A DNA stretch of 64,000 nucleotides, taken from Climacium dendroides (taxonomy: Eukaryota > Streptophyta > Bryopsida > Hypnales > Climaciaceae). A program made the position numbers and the translations under genes. A model generated the notes under the pieces. It was not told the origin of the DNA, searched no databases, and saw nothing but the letters and a program-made list of their open reading frames with translations. The stretch is taken from positions 5,270,001 through 5,334,000 of the forward strand of contig OX467084.1 in NCBI GenBank assembly GCA_950106755.1. The letters run 5' to 3'. Below, piece by piece: positions 1 to 11,991 of the stretch. Position 1 is the first letter of the stretch; the number at the start of each line of letters is the position of its first letter.

Positions 1-474
1 TTCCAAATTATTTCCCATATGTGACATGCAAAAGTTTACATTTCACAAAGAATCATAATTTTATGATTATAGAAAATGACTGAAGACTTCACTTTTCTTC
101 AATTATATATTTTTTAATATCACCATAAAAATTCTCTCTTTCTCCCTCTATATATATTTATAGTTTGTACACAAAGTACTCATAAGATGTAACAATGAGT
201 CAATTACAAACATATTTGATGAAGAGAAATATCAAAATTCTAAAAGGGAGTAGAGTTCACAATTACAGGTAGGATTTATGGGTTTTAGGGTATAGGGTTT
301 AGGGTATGGAGTTGTTTTTTGAGTTTCAGATTGAAGGGGCATAATTCCCACCTTCAGCTTTTAAAGTTCTGATGTCCTCACCTGAAGATAGTGAGAAACA
401 GATGGTCTGCCACCTCACTTCTTTGGATTCTCTACTTGCAAATAATTGAGTTTGGAGAATCTAAATTTGTCTAC
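1..474. other. AT-rich spacer with telomere-like motif
   Basis: No gene is visible. The only structured piece lies near 280-310, where three imperfect copies of a plant-telomere-like TTTAGGG motif occur (ttttaggg, ggtttagg and gtatgg variants). This is too short and irregular to call an interstitial telomere. A telobox-like regulatory motif or chance are equally possible. Confidence 0.4.
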
Positions 475-1515
475 CTGTCTGTTCGGCGGACGGTGCACCG
501 ACCAAGCGGTCGGTGAAACCGTCGGCCCGTCTGCTCAGCGGACAGATGGACGGCCATTCAGTCAGGGCGGATGAAGTTTGGCCATCCGCCCATCTACCCG
601 TCCGCTCGGCGGACGGTGCGTCGACCAAGTGGTCAGTGAAACCGTTGGCCCGTCCGTTGAGTGGACGGACCGATGGCTGGTCGGCCTAGCCGACAGCCGA
701 TCGGACGGGGCGGACGAAGTTTGGCCGTCCGCCCATCCCCCTGTCCACTCGGTAGACGGCCTGTTAGCAAGGAGGTCGGTGCATCCGTCCGACTCGTCCG
801 TCCGTACATCGTTCTCGACTGTGCGATGGAAGCTGCGGACTCGCAGTGTCCGTCCGATCTTGCCGTTCAACCCTCAGGCCGACAGCGATGTCCGCCCTAG
901 CGGTCAGTATAAAGAGTGCAGCGGACGGCTCAGTCCACACAATTGTTTCCCTTGCGGAGTCGGTGATCCAACGACAATTGGTCTCTGCGCGCCCCTTCCA
1001 ACTTGGTATGTGAACAATTCTAAATGAATAAGTTGCATTCATTCATTATTATAATCTAAAATCTCCATGCGGTCGGATGCGCTACACGGCCGACCGACCG
1101 AGCGGACGGAGATTTTCATTCAGGTGTCGGATTTAAGGCTGCATCGAACGGCCTTCGCGGTCCGATTCCCTCGGCCGTCCGATTAGGGGCACGGCGGACT
1201 CCACCTCCGTCTGTAAGGTCGGTCCCGTCCGCTCAGTCGGCGCCGTCTGCCTAGTCCGCGTGGTCGGCTTCGTTCGCTGTCGTTGCGGTTGCCCCATTCG
1301 CACAGTCGGCGCCGTCCGCTCCATCGTCGGCCCCGTCCGCCCAGTTGTCCGCTCCGTCGGCTCTTTTGTCCGCTTGACGCCTGTCCATTAGACATACGGG
1401 AGTCGCACAGTTCTATGTCGCCGAACGCTCAAAAACCCACGGACGCGGACGTTGGATGTCCGTCTGGACGTCCGGGCATCCCAACGTCTGTGCAACCCTG
1501 TGAAGTATTTGATTT
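475..1515. repeat. GC-rich island of CGGACGG/CGTCCG-type quasi-repeats
   Basis: About 1 kb is strongly GC-rich inside AT-rich flanks. It is made of diverged modules that share a ggcggacggtgc..cgaccaag.ggtc stretch (near 487 and 610) and a gaagtttggcc..ccgccc stretch (near 573 and 716). The spacing is 120-145 bp. From about 1180 to 1380 the modules shorten into runs of cggcgccgtccg and gtcggccccgtc. All six frames are open only because the GC-rich composition avoids stops. The predicted peptides are low-complexity Arg/Ser/Pro/Thr and are not credible proteins. It is probably a satellite or an internal piece of a transposable element. Confidence 0.6.
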
Positions 1516-2287
1516 GTTATTTTAAAGCCCTGTAAGGCTACTAGGGGAATTCAATTTTCTTTTTAAATCCCATGACAAAGGCTACCAGACCCCTCTCAAC
1601 ACCAAGGGCTAGCCTGAGATTGGCTCCTAAATCTTGGCTCCTGAAAGCCAACTCTCCAAACTTTAATCATTTTGAAAAATTGCAGGAGGTTTGCTTGGCC
1701 AACAAGATTTTTGCAATTTATATTCCGATTTTATGGACGACAAATTCTGATTTTTGGACACTTTAAATTTTGATATTCCCATCCTTACAATGATTGAAGG
1801 TTCACACCTTAGGATTCTAATTTGTGGATCTCAAATTAGGGCATTGAATTAAGTCAATCAGATTTTGATTTCTAATGTTAATTGCAGATCATGGTATAGC
1901 TTTAGGAATGATGGTGTAGCTTTTGGAGCTTTACAATTTTTATTTTTTTACAGCTTTTCCTTGTCCAAGATTACCAACCCCATTAATTTTCATAGCCTAT
2001 CTAGTGTTGTTTGGAAATCTTTCGCCTCTCAAAAATCATCACACAAGTTTTGATGTTATTTAAGTATTTTTCATTAGTTGAAGATGGGTTAGACAACCCT
2101 CTTGACGTCGAGAAGAAGGGTTGACCCCTAGCAAGTTTTGCCTATAAAATTTTTTCAAGGTTTAGTTAGGATATACCAAGGTATTTTTTGGAGGTTCAAA
2201 CAAGTAATAGTGCGAAAATATCATAGATAATACCAAAGAAGGTCTAACACTTGCATATCAGCATGAAGTTACATAAAAGTTTGGGGT
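1516..2287. other. AT-rich intergenic DNA
   Basis: No coding region is recognised. One copy of the recurring motif CTCTCAACACCAAG lies near 1594; the motif returns around 3.1-3.7 kb. Confidence 0.4.
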
Positions 2288-2443
2288 TCTCACTACTAGA
2301 AAATTTAGTTTTTTTGTTGTTTTGGTCGCGTTGATCTGGTCAAAATCTGACAGAAATCTGTTAAAATCAACAGATTTCTGTCAGATTTTGACCAGATCAA
2401 CGTGACCAAAACAACAGAAAAACTAAATTTTCTAGTAGTGTCT
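2288..2443. mobile_element. CACTA-type foldback MITE, 150 bp
   Basis: The element runs from 2291 to 2440. It starts CACTACTAGAAAATTTAG and ends with the reverse complement. The two arms are about 72 bp each and differ by only two bases, around a loop of about 6 bases, so the whole element is one hairpin. It is flanked by the 3-bp direct duplication TCT (2288-2290 and 2441-2443). CACTA termini plus a 3-bp duplication are the hallmark of En/Spm-type transposons. There is no coding capacity, so it must have been moved by another element's transposase. The near-perfect arms suggest a fairly recent insertion. A transcript across it could be a substrate for small-RNA processing. Confidence 0.88.
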
Positions 2444-5400
2444 CATTTTTGGCACAATCAAACTTCATGATGCATGTGTAAATATTCAAGATGTCACCGT
2501 GATGAAATTATAAGTCAATGCCCTAATTCAGTTGAAAGACTGTTAGTAGTTTAGTATGTGAAAACTAAATGCAAAAACCTTTTACAAATCATAAAAGCTT
2601 GAGCCTTACCCACTTTTTAAAAGTTTGATTAACGAGTTTGGACATTTTGATCATAATCTCTTTGTTCTTTATCTATAAGGCAATTGCTTTTAGAATCAAT
2701 TTATCTATGAGTTCCGTATTAGGAAAAAAGAGTTCTTGGCTTCAAGACAAAGGATCGCCTCTTGTGGTTGTAATGGCTATAGTTTTTGTTCTAGCCTTGT
2801 TCACCTACAGTTTTCCATTAAAGAGTTTGGATTGTTTGATTTAGAAATGATAATCACAACTAATAGATCAATTAGACAAAGGATCCTTCATTATTAGACG
2901 TGAATGGTTGTCACCTCTTGAGGCCAAGGGGTGTATTTACTTTTGAATTTTTGATCAAATATACATTTGATTAGGTAAAAATAGTGAGATTGTTTAATGA
3001 GTCAAACGTTTTGATCACAAAATGTTAATCATTTTGAAGATAATTATAGACTCTCACATTTTCTATAGTTGGCAGCCACCTCTCAACACCAAGAAGAGCT
3101 TGAATATATGGACCCATGACATTACTATAGATTAAATCTTGATTTTGAAATTATAAACTTGTTAGATAGTTGATGTATATTCAATCCCGACTATTGCTTG
3201 TTTGAGACAATTTATCCTATTTTATAAACTTTTTCCATTCTACTAAGGCAATTTTTTCGAAAGTGTGTAAACTATAACAACATACACTAAATGAAGGCAA
3301 CTATTATTTCTTGGCACTGAGGCCAAGCTCGACCCCTTCTAGTTTTGATCTTTAATTGAAGGAACTAGATTGTAGTTTCTATTTTCTTCTCAAATGGCTT
3401 ATTCAAGGATTCACTTAGAATTAGAGAATGTTGATTAGGTGATGACACCACTTCCTTCCTCTTGGTGTTGAGAGGAAGACCAACCCTTATTTATTATGAT
3501 GTTCATCCCCTTGAACTAGAACATAGGGTGACAATTTGTAATTAGTTGCCCATCTAATTTGTGAATTAGAAATAAAGAATGCATAAAATAGTCAAGTAGA
3601 ATATCTAGTTGCTCAGGTAGAAGCCTACAAGTCCCTCCTCTCAACACCAAGAAGAAATGTAACCCCACAGATGTTTGACATCCATCTCCTTGAACAAGAC
3701 TATAATTACTATTTTTTAACAAACAGTGGATTCTTAGCTTTATTGAGACTTCCCAAAAGTTCAATTTTAGAATTGCTTAATCATACAAAGGTTAGCTCTC
3801 CTTTCCTCTTGGCACTAAGGGTTGGACTAAGCATGAGCTGAGGTGATCAAGAATTGTTTGATTTTCTATCCAGTTATTATAAAATTAGAGACACTATGCT
3901 TTGATGATTGGATGATTGACATTTTATATGTATTTTTTTGCATGTCCAACTAGGGGCAACTCCTACTCAAGAGGTCATTGTGCAATCTTCATAAGTTGAA
4001 TCCCATGCCTCTAATCAACTAGATATTGGAACAACTAAAGACATTAAAGAAGATAGTTTAGATGATGATGAGCCAATGGATGACTTCACTTTTGAAGATG
4101 CCTTTCAAAGATCTCAAAAAGTTAATTCTATGCCTTCAATCTCCAATCTTGGAATGAAGCCCTATGCAATATCTTGTCTCTAAATTCCTTTATGTCATCT
4201 TGTTCAAATGCCTATAATTAGGCCAGCATTACAATAAAACTTGACTAGGCTAGAATAGGAATGTGTACACAAATACAAAGATGGGTTAGCTACTAATGAA
4301 GAGGGGGAGGAAGAGACTGTGACTGACAGTGAGAAAGTTTCATAGAGACCACTTTGGAATAAAAAGAATGACATATTTAATGGTTTTATGAGAATAAAAC
4401 TTGCTGAACTACGAGGTTTGAGCTCTTGCGCTCCATAAAAGAATCTAACTTATTAAAGACATTGTACCCCTTAAAGTTTGCAAGAAAATCATGATCTCAA
4501 AGTTGAATTCTCCAACCTTCGATGTATTCTGATAAAACCTTTGATTCTTGTAGTGAATCCATATCCAAGACAAGGTTATCCTTTTTAACGATAGTGTCAA
4601 ACATGTCTATTGCAGTATCTTTTATTATTGAATTTCTTGTGTAGAGATTAGAATACAAATATTGTTTCTAAGATGATTCTCAAAAAATTGTAGATGATTG
4701 CTACCTACAATGTGAAGATTGAGTACAAAATAAAGTGGCTACATTGGTGGAACTCGTCCATCCAAACTAGAAAGGTAAAAAATATTTGTATACTATTTAA
4801 TATAATATAGTAATATATGTATACTATTTAATATAGAAAATTTTCTACCCATTACCAGACAATACAAGTTTGTTGGCCATTTTTCAAGCTTGAATTTGAA
4901 TTTTTTATAGTTTTTTACCTAAAATTATATTAAGCTTTACTAGAAAAATTTAGGTCTAATAATCTATTTTTTAGTCCTTTTGAATATTTTTCCAAATGAT
5001 TAATGTTATCATTTTTTGTACTTCAAAGATAGTATCTAAAGATTACAAAACACAACACTTTTAAACTCTTTCTATTGAATTTCTTGTAGTTTCAAATGAA
5101 AGATTATATCAATGTCACCCTAAACCATGTCTAATTCTATTATTCCTTTTCTTTAATCATTTCTTCCTATTCTATTTTCATGATCTATTGAAAGAAGTAT
5201 TTTTTTAAATAATAATAAATTCAATCCAATATTTTAATTTAAAGAATAATAAGATTAAGTAGTATATGTAACCTTTAGGTTTGATGCTTTTGAACTAGTA
5301 GCTAATGTGTAGATTTATTTCCTGCTTATATGAAAGACTCATCTTAATTTTTCAAGCGTTCCAAGGACTAAAATTGATTGTTGAAAAAAAGGTCATTCTT

Positions 5401-5855
5401 TTGAATCCAAAATTACTATAGTTCACCCCTTCTAGTTTTGTATGGTGAAAAGAAGAATATTGGCAAAAATCTCTATTTATAATAACTCTTGTAAATATTT
5501 GTACACTCTCATAACTAATTGAGAAATTAATTTTTTTTCAACAATTTTTGGACATGTTGAAGTACAAAATATCATTTGTATGAAATGATTAAAAAAAAAT
5601 TTAATGATTTTTTATTTTTTATATAATATAATCAAACTTATTAGTAAAAAAAAGCCTTTAATACATATTATTTTTTTTCAAAAAATTTGAGCAAGTGAAA
5701 TGAAAATCTTTTGAAAGAATTTGGTAAGAATTTCATGAATTTTAAAAGTTTATTGAATAAAATATGATTTCAAATTTTTACACTTTTTTATAATTCACTC
5801 CGAGAATCTCCAAAAACTATGAAAAATTTGAAAACAATATAAAATATTTATATCT
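2444..5855. other. AT-rich intergenic DNA with recurring CTCTCAACACCAAG motif
   Basis: There is no convincing gene. The motif CTCTCAACACCAAG occurs near 3077 and 3640, and inverted (CTTGGTGTTGAGAG) near 3461. Looser relatives lie near 2100, 2910, 3315 and 3805. These may be remnants of an old degraded repeat. The rest, to about 5.85 kb, is featureless AT-rich sequence with only short chance open frames. Confidence 0.4.
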
Positions 5856-5859
5856 TACT

Positions 5860-5888
5860 CCCTCTGTCCCACTAAAAAGCCCTGTTTA
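5860..5888 (+). repeat. Stowaway/mariner-like terminal sequence (single end)
   Basis: TACTCCCTCTGTCCCACTAA matches the usual start of plant Stowaway and mariner-like elements (CTCCCTCNGTCCC after a TA). No matching inverted end was found nearby, although gtttttagtgggtcaaaag near 6315-6330 is weakly complementary. It is probably a decayed element. Confidence 0.35.
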
Positions 5889-6367
5889 TAGATTTCAACC
5901 ATTGAGTAAGCATTGGCAATGTAGAACGACCTCATGAGGGCAAGTCAAGTGATCAAGGAGCCACTCTTCTCTTAGTAAGCTTAGCCTTATCAATACGAGG
6001 CACCTTATACATGCAACTCCCTTGGACCAATAGTATTGACAATTGGAAGTGGGCGAGGTTTCCTTGGGTCAATTATTTCTAGAATCTCATTGTCTCCACT
6101 AACTTTTATGTCATGAAGAATTACAAGCCAAAAAGATTCATGAATTGTGCTCAAATATGATACTTTTTATATGGATTTTGGATGCCTAACGATGACAATT
6201 AAATTGGAGATTCTGCATATATATGAGGGATGGATTACTAGTTTTTGGAAGTATGAAAGCATGTATCACTTGCACAAAAACTAAAAGTACAATTAATCCC
6301 TCTTGGAGGTTTTTAGTGGGTCAAAAGGAATATTTTTTATGATCTTTTGGAGATTTTGGAGTGCACT

Positions 6368-6593
6368 TTAACCCTTAGAAGACAAACAAATGACCTTAGA
6401 AATCATCCCTTTTCATTACTATGTGAATCAATGACTTAAAAAATAGCAAAAGCTCTCAATGGAAGTCAAACTACTCTAAAAGACCTCCCCTTTTCACAAC
6501 ATTCCGAGAATGAATAGTTGCACTCTATCCTACTAGAAGGATTTCCTATTATCCATTAGACACCCAACATCCATACAGATGTTTGAGGGTTAA
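6368..6593. mobile_element. Short TTAA-bounded MITE (family A), copy 1
   Basis: This 226-bp unit begins TTAACCCTTAGAAGAC and ends GTTTGAGGGTTAA. Related copies, in either orientation, lie at 6837-7068, 43794-44020, 44017-44239 and about 63622-63850. They share internal blocks such as aaatcatccc, gcaaaa.ctc..tggaagtcaaact and agacctcccctttt. It is non-coding. The TTAA plus CCC termini recall piggyBac-type elements. Confidence 0.65.
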
Positions 6594-6599
6594 GTAACT

Positions 6600-7350
6600 T
6601 ATATAACAAAAGGCTTCCAAATAAAAAGGGTGGTACAAAATCACTAATTTCATAAAGCAGACCAAGCCAATTTTGTCCCAAAAAAAATTCAAATTCGTTC
6701 ATTTTTCAGACAAATTCAGTACATTAATGCTTACAAAGGGTTACATGTCAATCCTTCGATTGAAAAATACTTAACTGCCATGATTATGGGTTGTTTATGG
6801 ACATTTCTGACTCCACTCTATGGGCAGTTTGATGGTTTAACCCTTAAATATTGAGGTGGCATTTTGCATTCGCTAGTTGACAAAGAATTCTCCTGTGTAA
6901 GACAGAAATGCAACTATCGCAACTATCCTCAGAATTAGGGGTGGAAAAGGGAAATCTTCAAGAGTAGCTTGACTCTCAATGATTATTTTTGGTTTTTTTA
7001 AACTAGATGATGTCACACGGTTCCAAACGGGCTGATTTGCAGCCACCAGCCCAACGTTTAAGGGTTAAAAGCAGACCACTTCAGAAATTCACAAAAATTA
7101 TAATTTTCATCAGAAAATTATAATTCCGCTAGAGATTGATTTGTGAAACAGCACACTTCTCAAAAATATGTGGCCCTCCCTCTTGGAGTTGGCCCCAATA
7201 TGTCTGGATTACAAATCAGGATGGTAATAGGCTTGTCTACTTCAAGTCTTGTCTACCTTACGTCTTTCAGACAGCACTACAGATGCAGGTTCACAGAGAG
7301 CGACCAGACAATCGTGTCACAGATAGCTACCCGTAATCGAATGGTATAGA
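6600..7350. repeat. Dispersed AT-rich repeat (copy also at 62.9-63.4 kb)
   Basis: The stretch around the TTAA element at 6837 is shared with about 62900-63400. Matching blocks include cattaatg..tacaa.gggttacatgtcaat, ggatgtttatgact, tttgtgaaa.cagcac and gttggcccc..atg..caatcaggatggtaatag. A partial inverted copy lies at about 43560-43790. The overlapping short open frames at 7136-7349 fall in this repeat and are not genes. Confidence 0.6.
6837..7068. mobile_element. Short TTAA-bounded MITE (family A), copy 2
   Basis: This 232-bp unit has the cleanest ends of the family. TTAACCCTTAAA at the left is matched exactly by TTTAAGGGTTAA at the right. The interior is related to copy 1 in the opposite orientation. 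No open frame is credible. Confidence 0.7.
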
Positions 7351-7638
7351 ATATACTTGTACGCCTTAACAATTTTTTACACTTGCATCAAATCTAGACT
7401 TTACTAACGACACTTCTAAACAATCCTGACAAGTGCCTTCTGCAAACACTAAACCACTCAGAAACCCAACCCGCCGAAGATATCTCGACAGACCCATATT
7501 ATTGGAAGTACACACAGCTCAAAGCTGTGAACATGAACAATGGACACGTGAAAATGAACACAGAAGTGAGGTCCTCAAAACAAACAGAACAATTAGCGCA
7601 TCAAAATGTACAGTCTGGCCTCAGTCCCATGCCTACAG

Positions 7639-10600
7639 TTACAACTCTTCTTCACCTGCATGTTCTAAAAGATAATTGGCAGCTAGTTGCTCGTTCTTAT
7701 CGCACGCAAGGAACGCCTCAATTACAAGCGCCCGGTCGAATCCCATAGCCTCCAACTGGCCAAGCAACGCGAGTGAATCAATATTATTTCATGGACATCA
7801 TGAATCCAAAAGCATTAAAGAAATAGAATACTTCGCAGGTCCTCAAACTTCGCTGTTACAGCGAACAAATATCTGGTAACAGCAAAAAAATCTTGAAAAA
7901 GAGAGAACTGTACCCGTTCAATGGATTCTCGTTCTTCAGGGGTCACATTCACAGACTGCGGGAACGCTCCCGCTAGCTGCCCCATAGCATCCCTGCGTTT
8001 CAATCCAGGGAATTGGTTGTGTTAGAAACAGCGATGCAGTAGCCTGCCACACAAACAATAGAGGGAACACATTCAATAGAATGCTGCTGATAAAAAAATA
8101 AATGGGAAGGGGACTGCTTACCCTCCTTCAACACCTTCAGGACCAGCCTCGTTGATCAGACGCAAAAACTCAGCCTGGTTTTCATTAATCAGGCGCAGAA
8201 GGGCGGGATTTTGTTTCCCCAACTCTTGAAGCATGGGCTGTCGTAATTGACCAACAAAGGATCTTAGACTGTGAACAAAGCAATAAAAGGATACAAGAGA
8301 ATCCTAAGATCACTTGGAAAGAACACAATCGATCCAACCTGGAATACCGAAAGTGCTGACGAAGTTGACAATTCAAGAGTAAAAGTCAACATGAATATGG
8401 ATCCAAAGTAAGAAGTCGTGGTGTACCTACCTGCAAAATCTGAGGATTGGCTTGTACCATGGTCCTCAAGGCTTGGAACTGTAGACATAGAAAAAGGAAT
8501 GAAATCAGCGCAAATTTATTATCATCCACTATTGCAAATGGCATTGAAGACCATATAGACTAGAAATCGGAACCAGGACCCCACACGCATTTGCTTCAAA
8601 CCGAGAGCAACTCGAGGATACACACGATAACCTTCGGGGAAAACATCACAGCACTCCGAAAAGCGTGCAACATTCTGGAATCAATACCAATAGTCACACC
8701 TACAATCTCGGAAACGGCAGACCAAATTTATGAACGTAGGTTAACAAAAACCCACAAGATGATGGCTGAGAGGGGAACCTGGGGGTTGTTTCGCAGAAAA
8801 TCCAGTGCTCCTAATCCACCACCTCCGCCACCTACACCTGGCATGCCCTGAAAAAGAAAACAACTCATTTCAATTCATGTTATAAATCGCTCACTGTCTA
8901 CGCAAGTATCCCAACAAGATGATTAGTAGAAACAAACGACACATAACGGGCTCGACGCTGCAAAAAACTCACGTATTCTGAGAACTCTTCATACAAGTAC
9001 TTAGGCTGAACACATACAATCAGGCCCCCAAAACCAATGCGTTATTAACAACATATCAAATTCAGGACATGTTTCCCTTCGTGGCGGGCCTCCACTGTAC
9101 CTGAGGGAACAAGTCCAAGGGTGCGGCATTTGGCCCTTGTGGAGCAGCGGGAACTGCAGGAACAGGGACTGCGGGGATCGCAGCAGCAGCAGGGGCTCCA
9201 GCTGGAGGAGCACGGGCCACAGGAGCGGGGACTTCAGCCACTTCGGGAATACCCTACAGAACAGACACAACAATACGTCAATTCTTGGAAAGCATCGGAC
9301 CGACACTCTCAAAAACAAACCCTCACAATTGACATTATCCATCATGAATCGCAGAGATAGGATTCAGGTCTGCTAATTCTCAAAAATCGAAAGTCATGAC
9401 AGGTTCACCAACCGAATAAAGATACTCCACAGCCCTCTCGGGGTTGTTGAAAGCAGCTCGCAATGCACGCTGAACAGTATCCCGGTCCCACGTGCCGCCA
9501 CCCATGTCAATGATCTGCTGGACAGTGGACTCAAGAGCAGAACCTGCAACGAGGGTTGATGCGGCCTGCCCATACTCATCTCTGCAAAACAGAAGCATAC
9601 ACTCAATAACAAAAATCCCGAGCACGGAAAACACGAGTCCTCAACATCAACATCAAATTCCGCCACATCAAACAGAGGTGAATAACAAAGGAGAAAAAAA
9701 AACAGGACCCACAGAAAACAAGACAAGAAGCATCTACAGAGCTGCAGCACAATTCATCGATCGAAGAACACAAAGTTCGCTATCATATCCAATGAAGCGA
9801 AAGATGTTTTCAATCACCAATACAACTAGATACGAACCGTGGAAATAAAATCAGGGACAAATAAAGACTATTACACGGCCAAGTTTCTCAATCCAGACTC
9901 GAAAGCAAATTCAAACAGAGCACTGTCAACTCACGCTGGAGCTAATGCAGCTGGAGCTGCAGGCGAGGGAGGCGCAACCACTGATGGAGCCCTGATGGAC
10001 AAGAATAAAGTTAAAAATATACAAACAAACTTCCATATCCCTCCGACACTCAATGAGCTACTTCAACTATTCTGTCATCAATAAAAACGCGGATGGAAGG
10101 GATGCAACCGCCAGTAACCATCACCACCAGAAACTCGACCACATCAATTCAACATCAACACACGGCATGTACAACACCGTGTTCGAGGACCCAATTCAGG
10201 TACTTACGGAGCTGGAGAAGCAGGTGCACGTGCTGGGGCTGGGCTGGGGGCCGGGGCAGCAGGAGGAGCCGGAGCCGGAGTCGGAGCCGGAGCGGGAGCA
10301 GCAGCAGGAGGAGCCTGAATTATACAATAATATGTCACTGAACCAATAGTCGACAGAAATAGTAATCTAACTTAGCAGACATCTCCTCCTGCTAGTCATC
10401 ACCTAGTGAGGTGCACGATACTAAAACCATTGGGGATCTCATCACGGCTCCTGCTAATGACACCCGTCGCCGACAACAGCTCATCTGTTCGTAGATTCGG
10501 CCGAACTTATTACCAAGTGGTGTACTTCACTTGACTAATTGTCTATGGCCACTGATCTTTGGATTGAAATGGGGCTGTCCACTGTCACTTATTCTGGTCT

Positions 10601-11991
10601 ACAGCCTCCCACTTTGGAATTGCATAAAAATTCGAAAACCCTGATGAGAACCTGATTTGACTCCCGTACCCATAGCGATCTCGCCAAAACTCTACACTGG
10701 TCTCTCAATACATCACTCTCCAACACACACCAAAGCGCTTACCCGGACGTAAATAGTATTCACTACCCTAGTGCACTGCACTGAACAAGCAGGGAACATA
10801 AACCAACCGGAAACAGCATAAAAAATAAGACACCCCTCAATTACCTGAACAGATCCGGACGATGATGCGGGCGCTTTCGTCTAAAAAAGAAAAAAAGAAT
10901 AAGGCCAGTCAGTTCACAGAGCGGTGATGTTACACTTCGGATTCAAGAACAATTCGAAATTGGAACTAAAAAACCCAACGCAACAGCTCGAAACCAAAAA
11001 GATATTGCAAGGATATTGGAAAAAGACGACACGGGATCCCATAGAGCCTATGACACAACAGAGCAACCCCAGTAGCTGACCAAGGAAGTCCTACCTTCGT
11101 CAACATGACGACGAGAAATCCACCCTCCGACACCTTGTTATCAGTCATGGTCGTCTCATCCTTCAGAACTTTCCCTTGATGAATCAGAAGCTGTTGGGCA
11201 CAAGGATACGCATCCTTTCCTTGAGACTCGGATATCTTCGCTTTCACGGAACTAACCTGCACGCAATAAAAACAACCTAGCCATTTAGGGCACTTCAAAA
11301 TGCAATCGATCTTCCGTCACGAGCGTTCGTGCATCCCACCAATTAGGTCACACTGGAAGAGTGCCATGTCCAAGGAGAAATTCTGGAACTCTGATTCCGT
11401 CACGATTAGAGTCGATAACAACATCGTCAGAACTAGTTCATTGGTGCATGAACATATCTTTGTAATACTAACCAACCATAAATACGCAATTGATTGAGGA
11501 CCAGCGTTCCAAAAGAAACAGAAAAAAAGGGAACCCTGCAGACAACCCTAAAGAGGCACATCTTAGGAAAGACTTCACAAAGAGGAGAAGGATGAAACCT
11601 CCATCCATCTGCGAACCCAGAACAGCGAAAGATATCAATCAACTCTCTCTTCGAGCGAGTAATTCCAGAACCAAATGCAGTAGAAAACACAGGCTGCAGT
11701 ATCATACCCTAAACACATCCAAGTACCCGAAAACGAAGACAAAAAAAAGAAACACAACAACCCGAAACCCGAAACCCGAAACCGCAAAGCCCAACTCCGT
11801 ACCACCGACCACAGCACCTATCGATCCCCTCAATCGAAAGAACTATCCAACTAGCTGCGACAACGGACGCAACAACGACCAAACAGAGAAGCAGAGGGCC
11901 AGGATGGCGAAGCAAGAGCGCGTACCAGCTCGTCCTCCGCCACTTGCAGATCGAAGTGGTTCCCTTTGAGCGTCTTGACGGAGATCTTCAT
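7639..11991 (-). CDS. RAD23: RAD23-family ubiquitin receptor (UBL-UBA-XPCB-UBA)
   Basis: RAD23 proteins carry ubiquitylated substrates to the 26S proteasome and bind XPC/RAD4 in nucleotide excision repair, in nucleus and cytosol. Twelve exons join in phase to 392 residues: 11991-11926, 11256-11095, 10880-10845, 10314-10208, 9991-9935, 9581-9413, 9253-9101, 8847-8779, 8478-8431, 8237-8122, 7992-7914 and 7755-7639. All introns are GT-AG. The ubiquitin-like domain is residues 1-76 (starts [15 protein letters not shown]). An Ala/Pro linker follows. UBA1 is about 158-198 ([19 protein letters not shown]). The XPC-binding STI1-like domain is about 262-323 ([14 protein letters not shown]). UBA2 is about 350-388 ([19 protein letters not shown]). 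Length and domain order are normal for plant RAD23 and nothing is missing. The ATG opens directly on the ubiquitin-like fold. Confidence 0.96.

Noticed and set aside
283..310. Interstitial telomere repeat
   Set aside because: Only about three imperfect TTTAGGG-like units; too short to distinguish from chance or a telobox.
562..1525. Overlapping open frames on both strands, 60-149 residues
   Set aside because: They come from GC-rich repeat modules with few stops. The peptides are low-complexity and change frame between repeat units.
9001..9376. Plus- and minus-strand frames of 79-114 residues around RAD23 exon 7
   Set aside because: They are shadows of the Ala/Pro-rich RAD23 exon in other frames.
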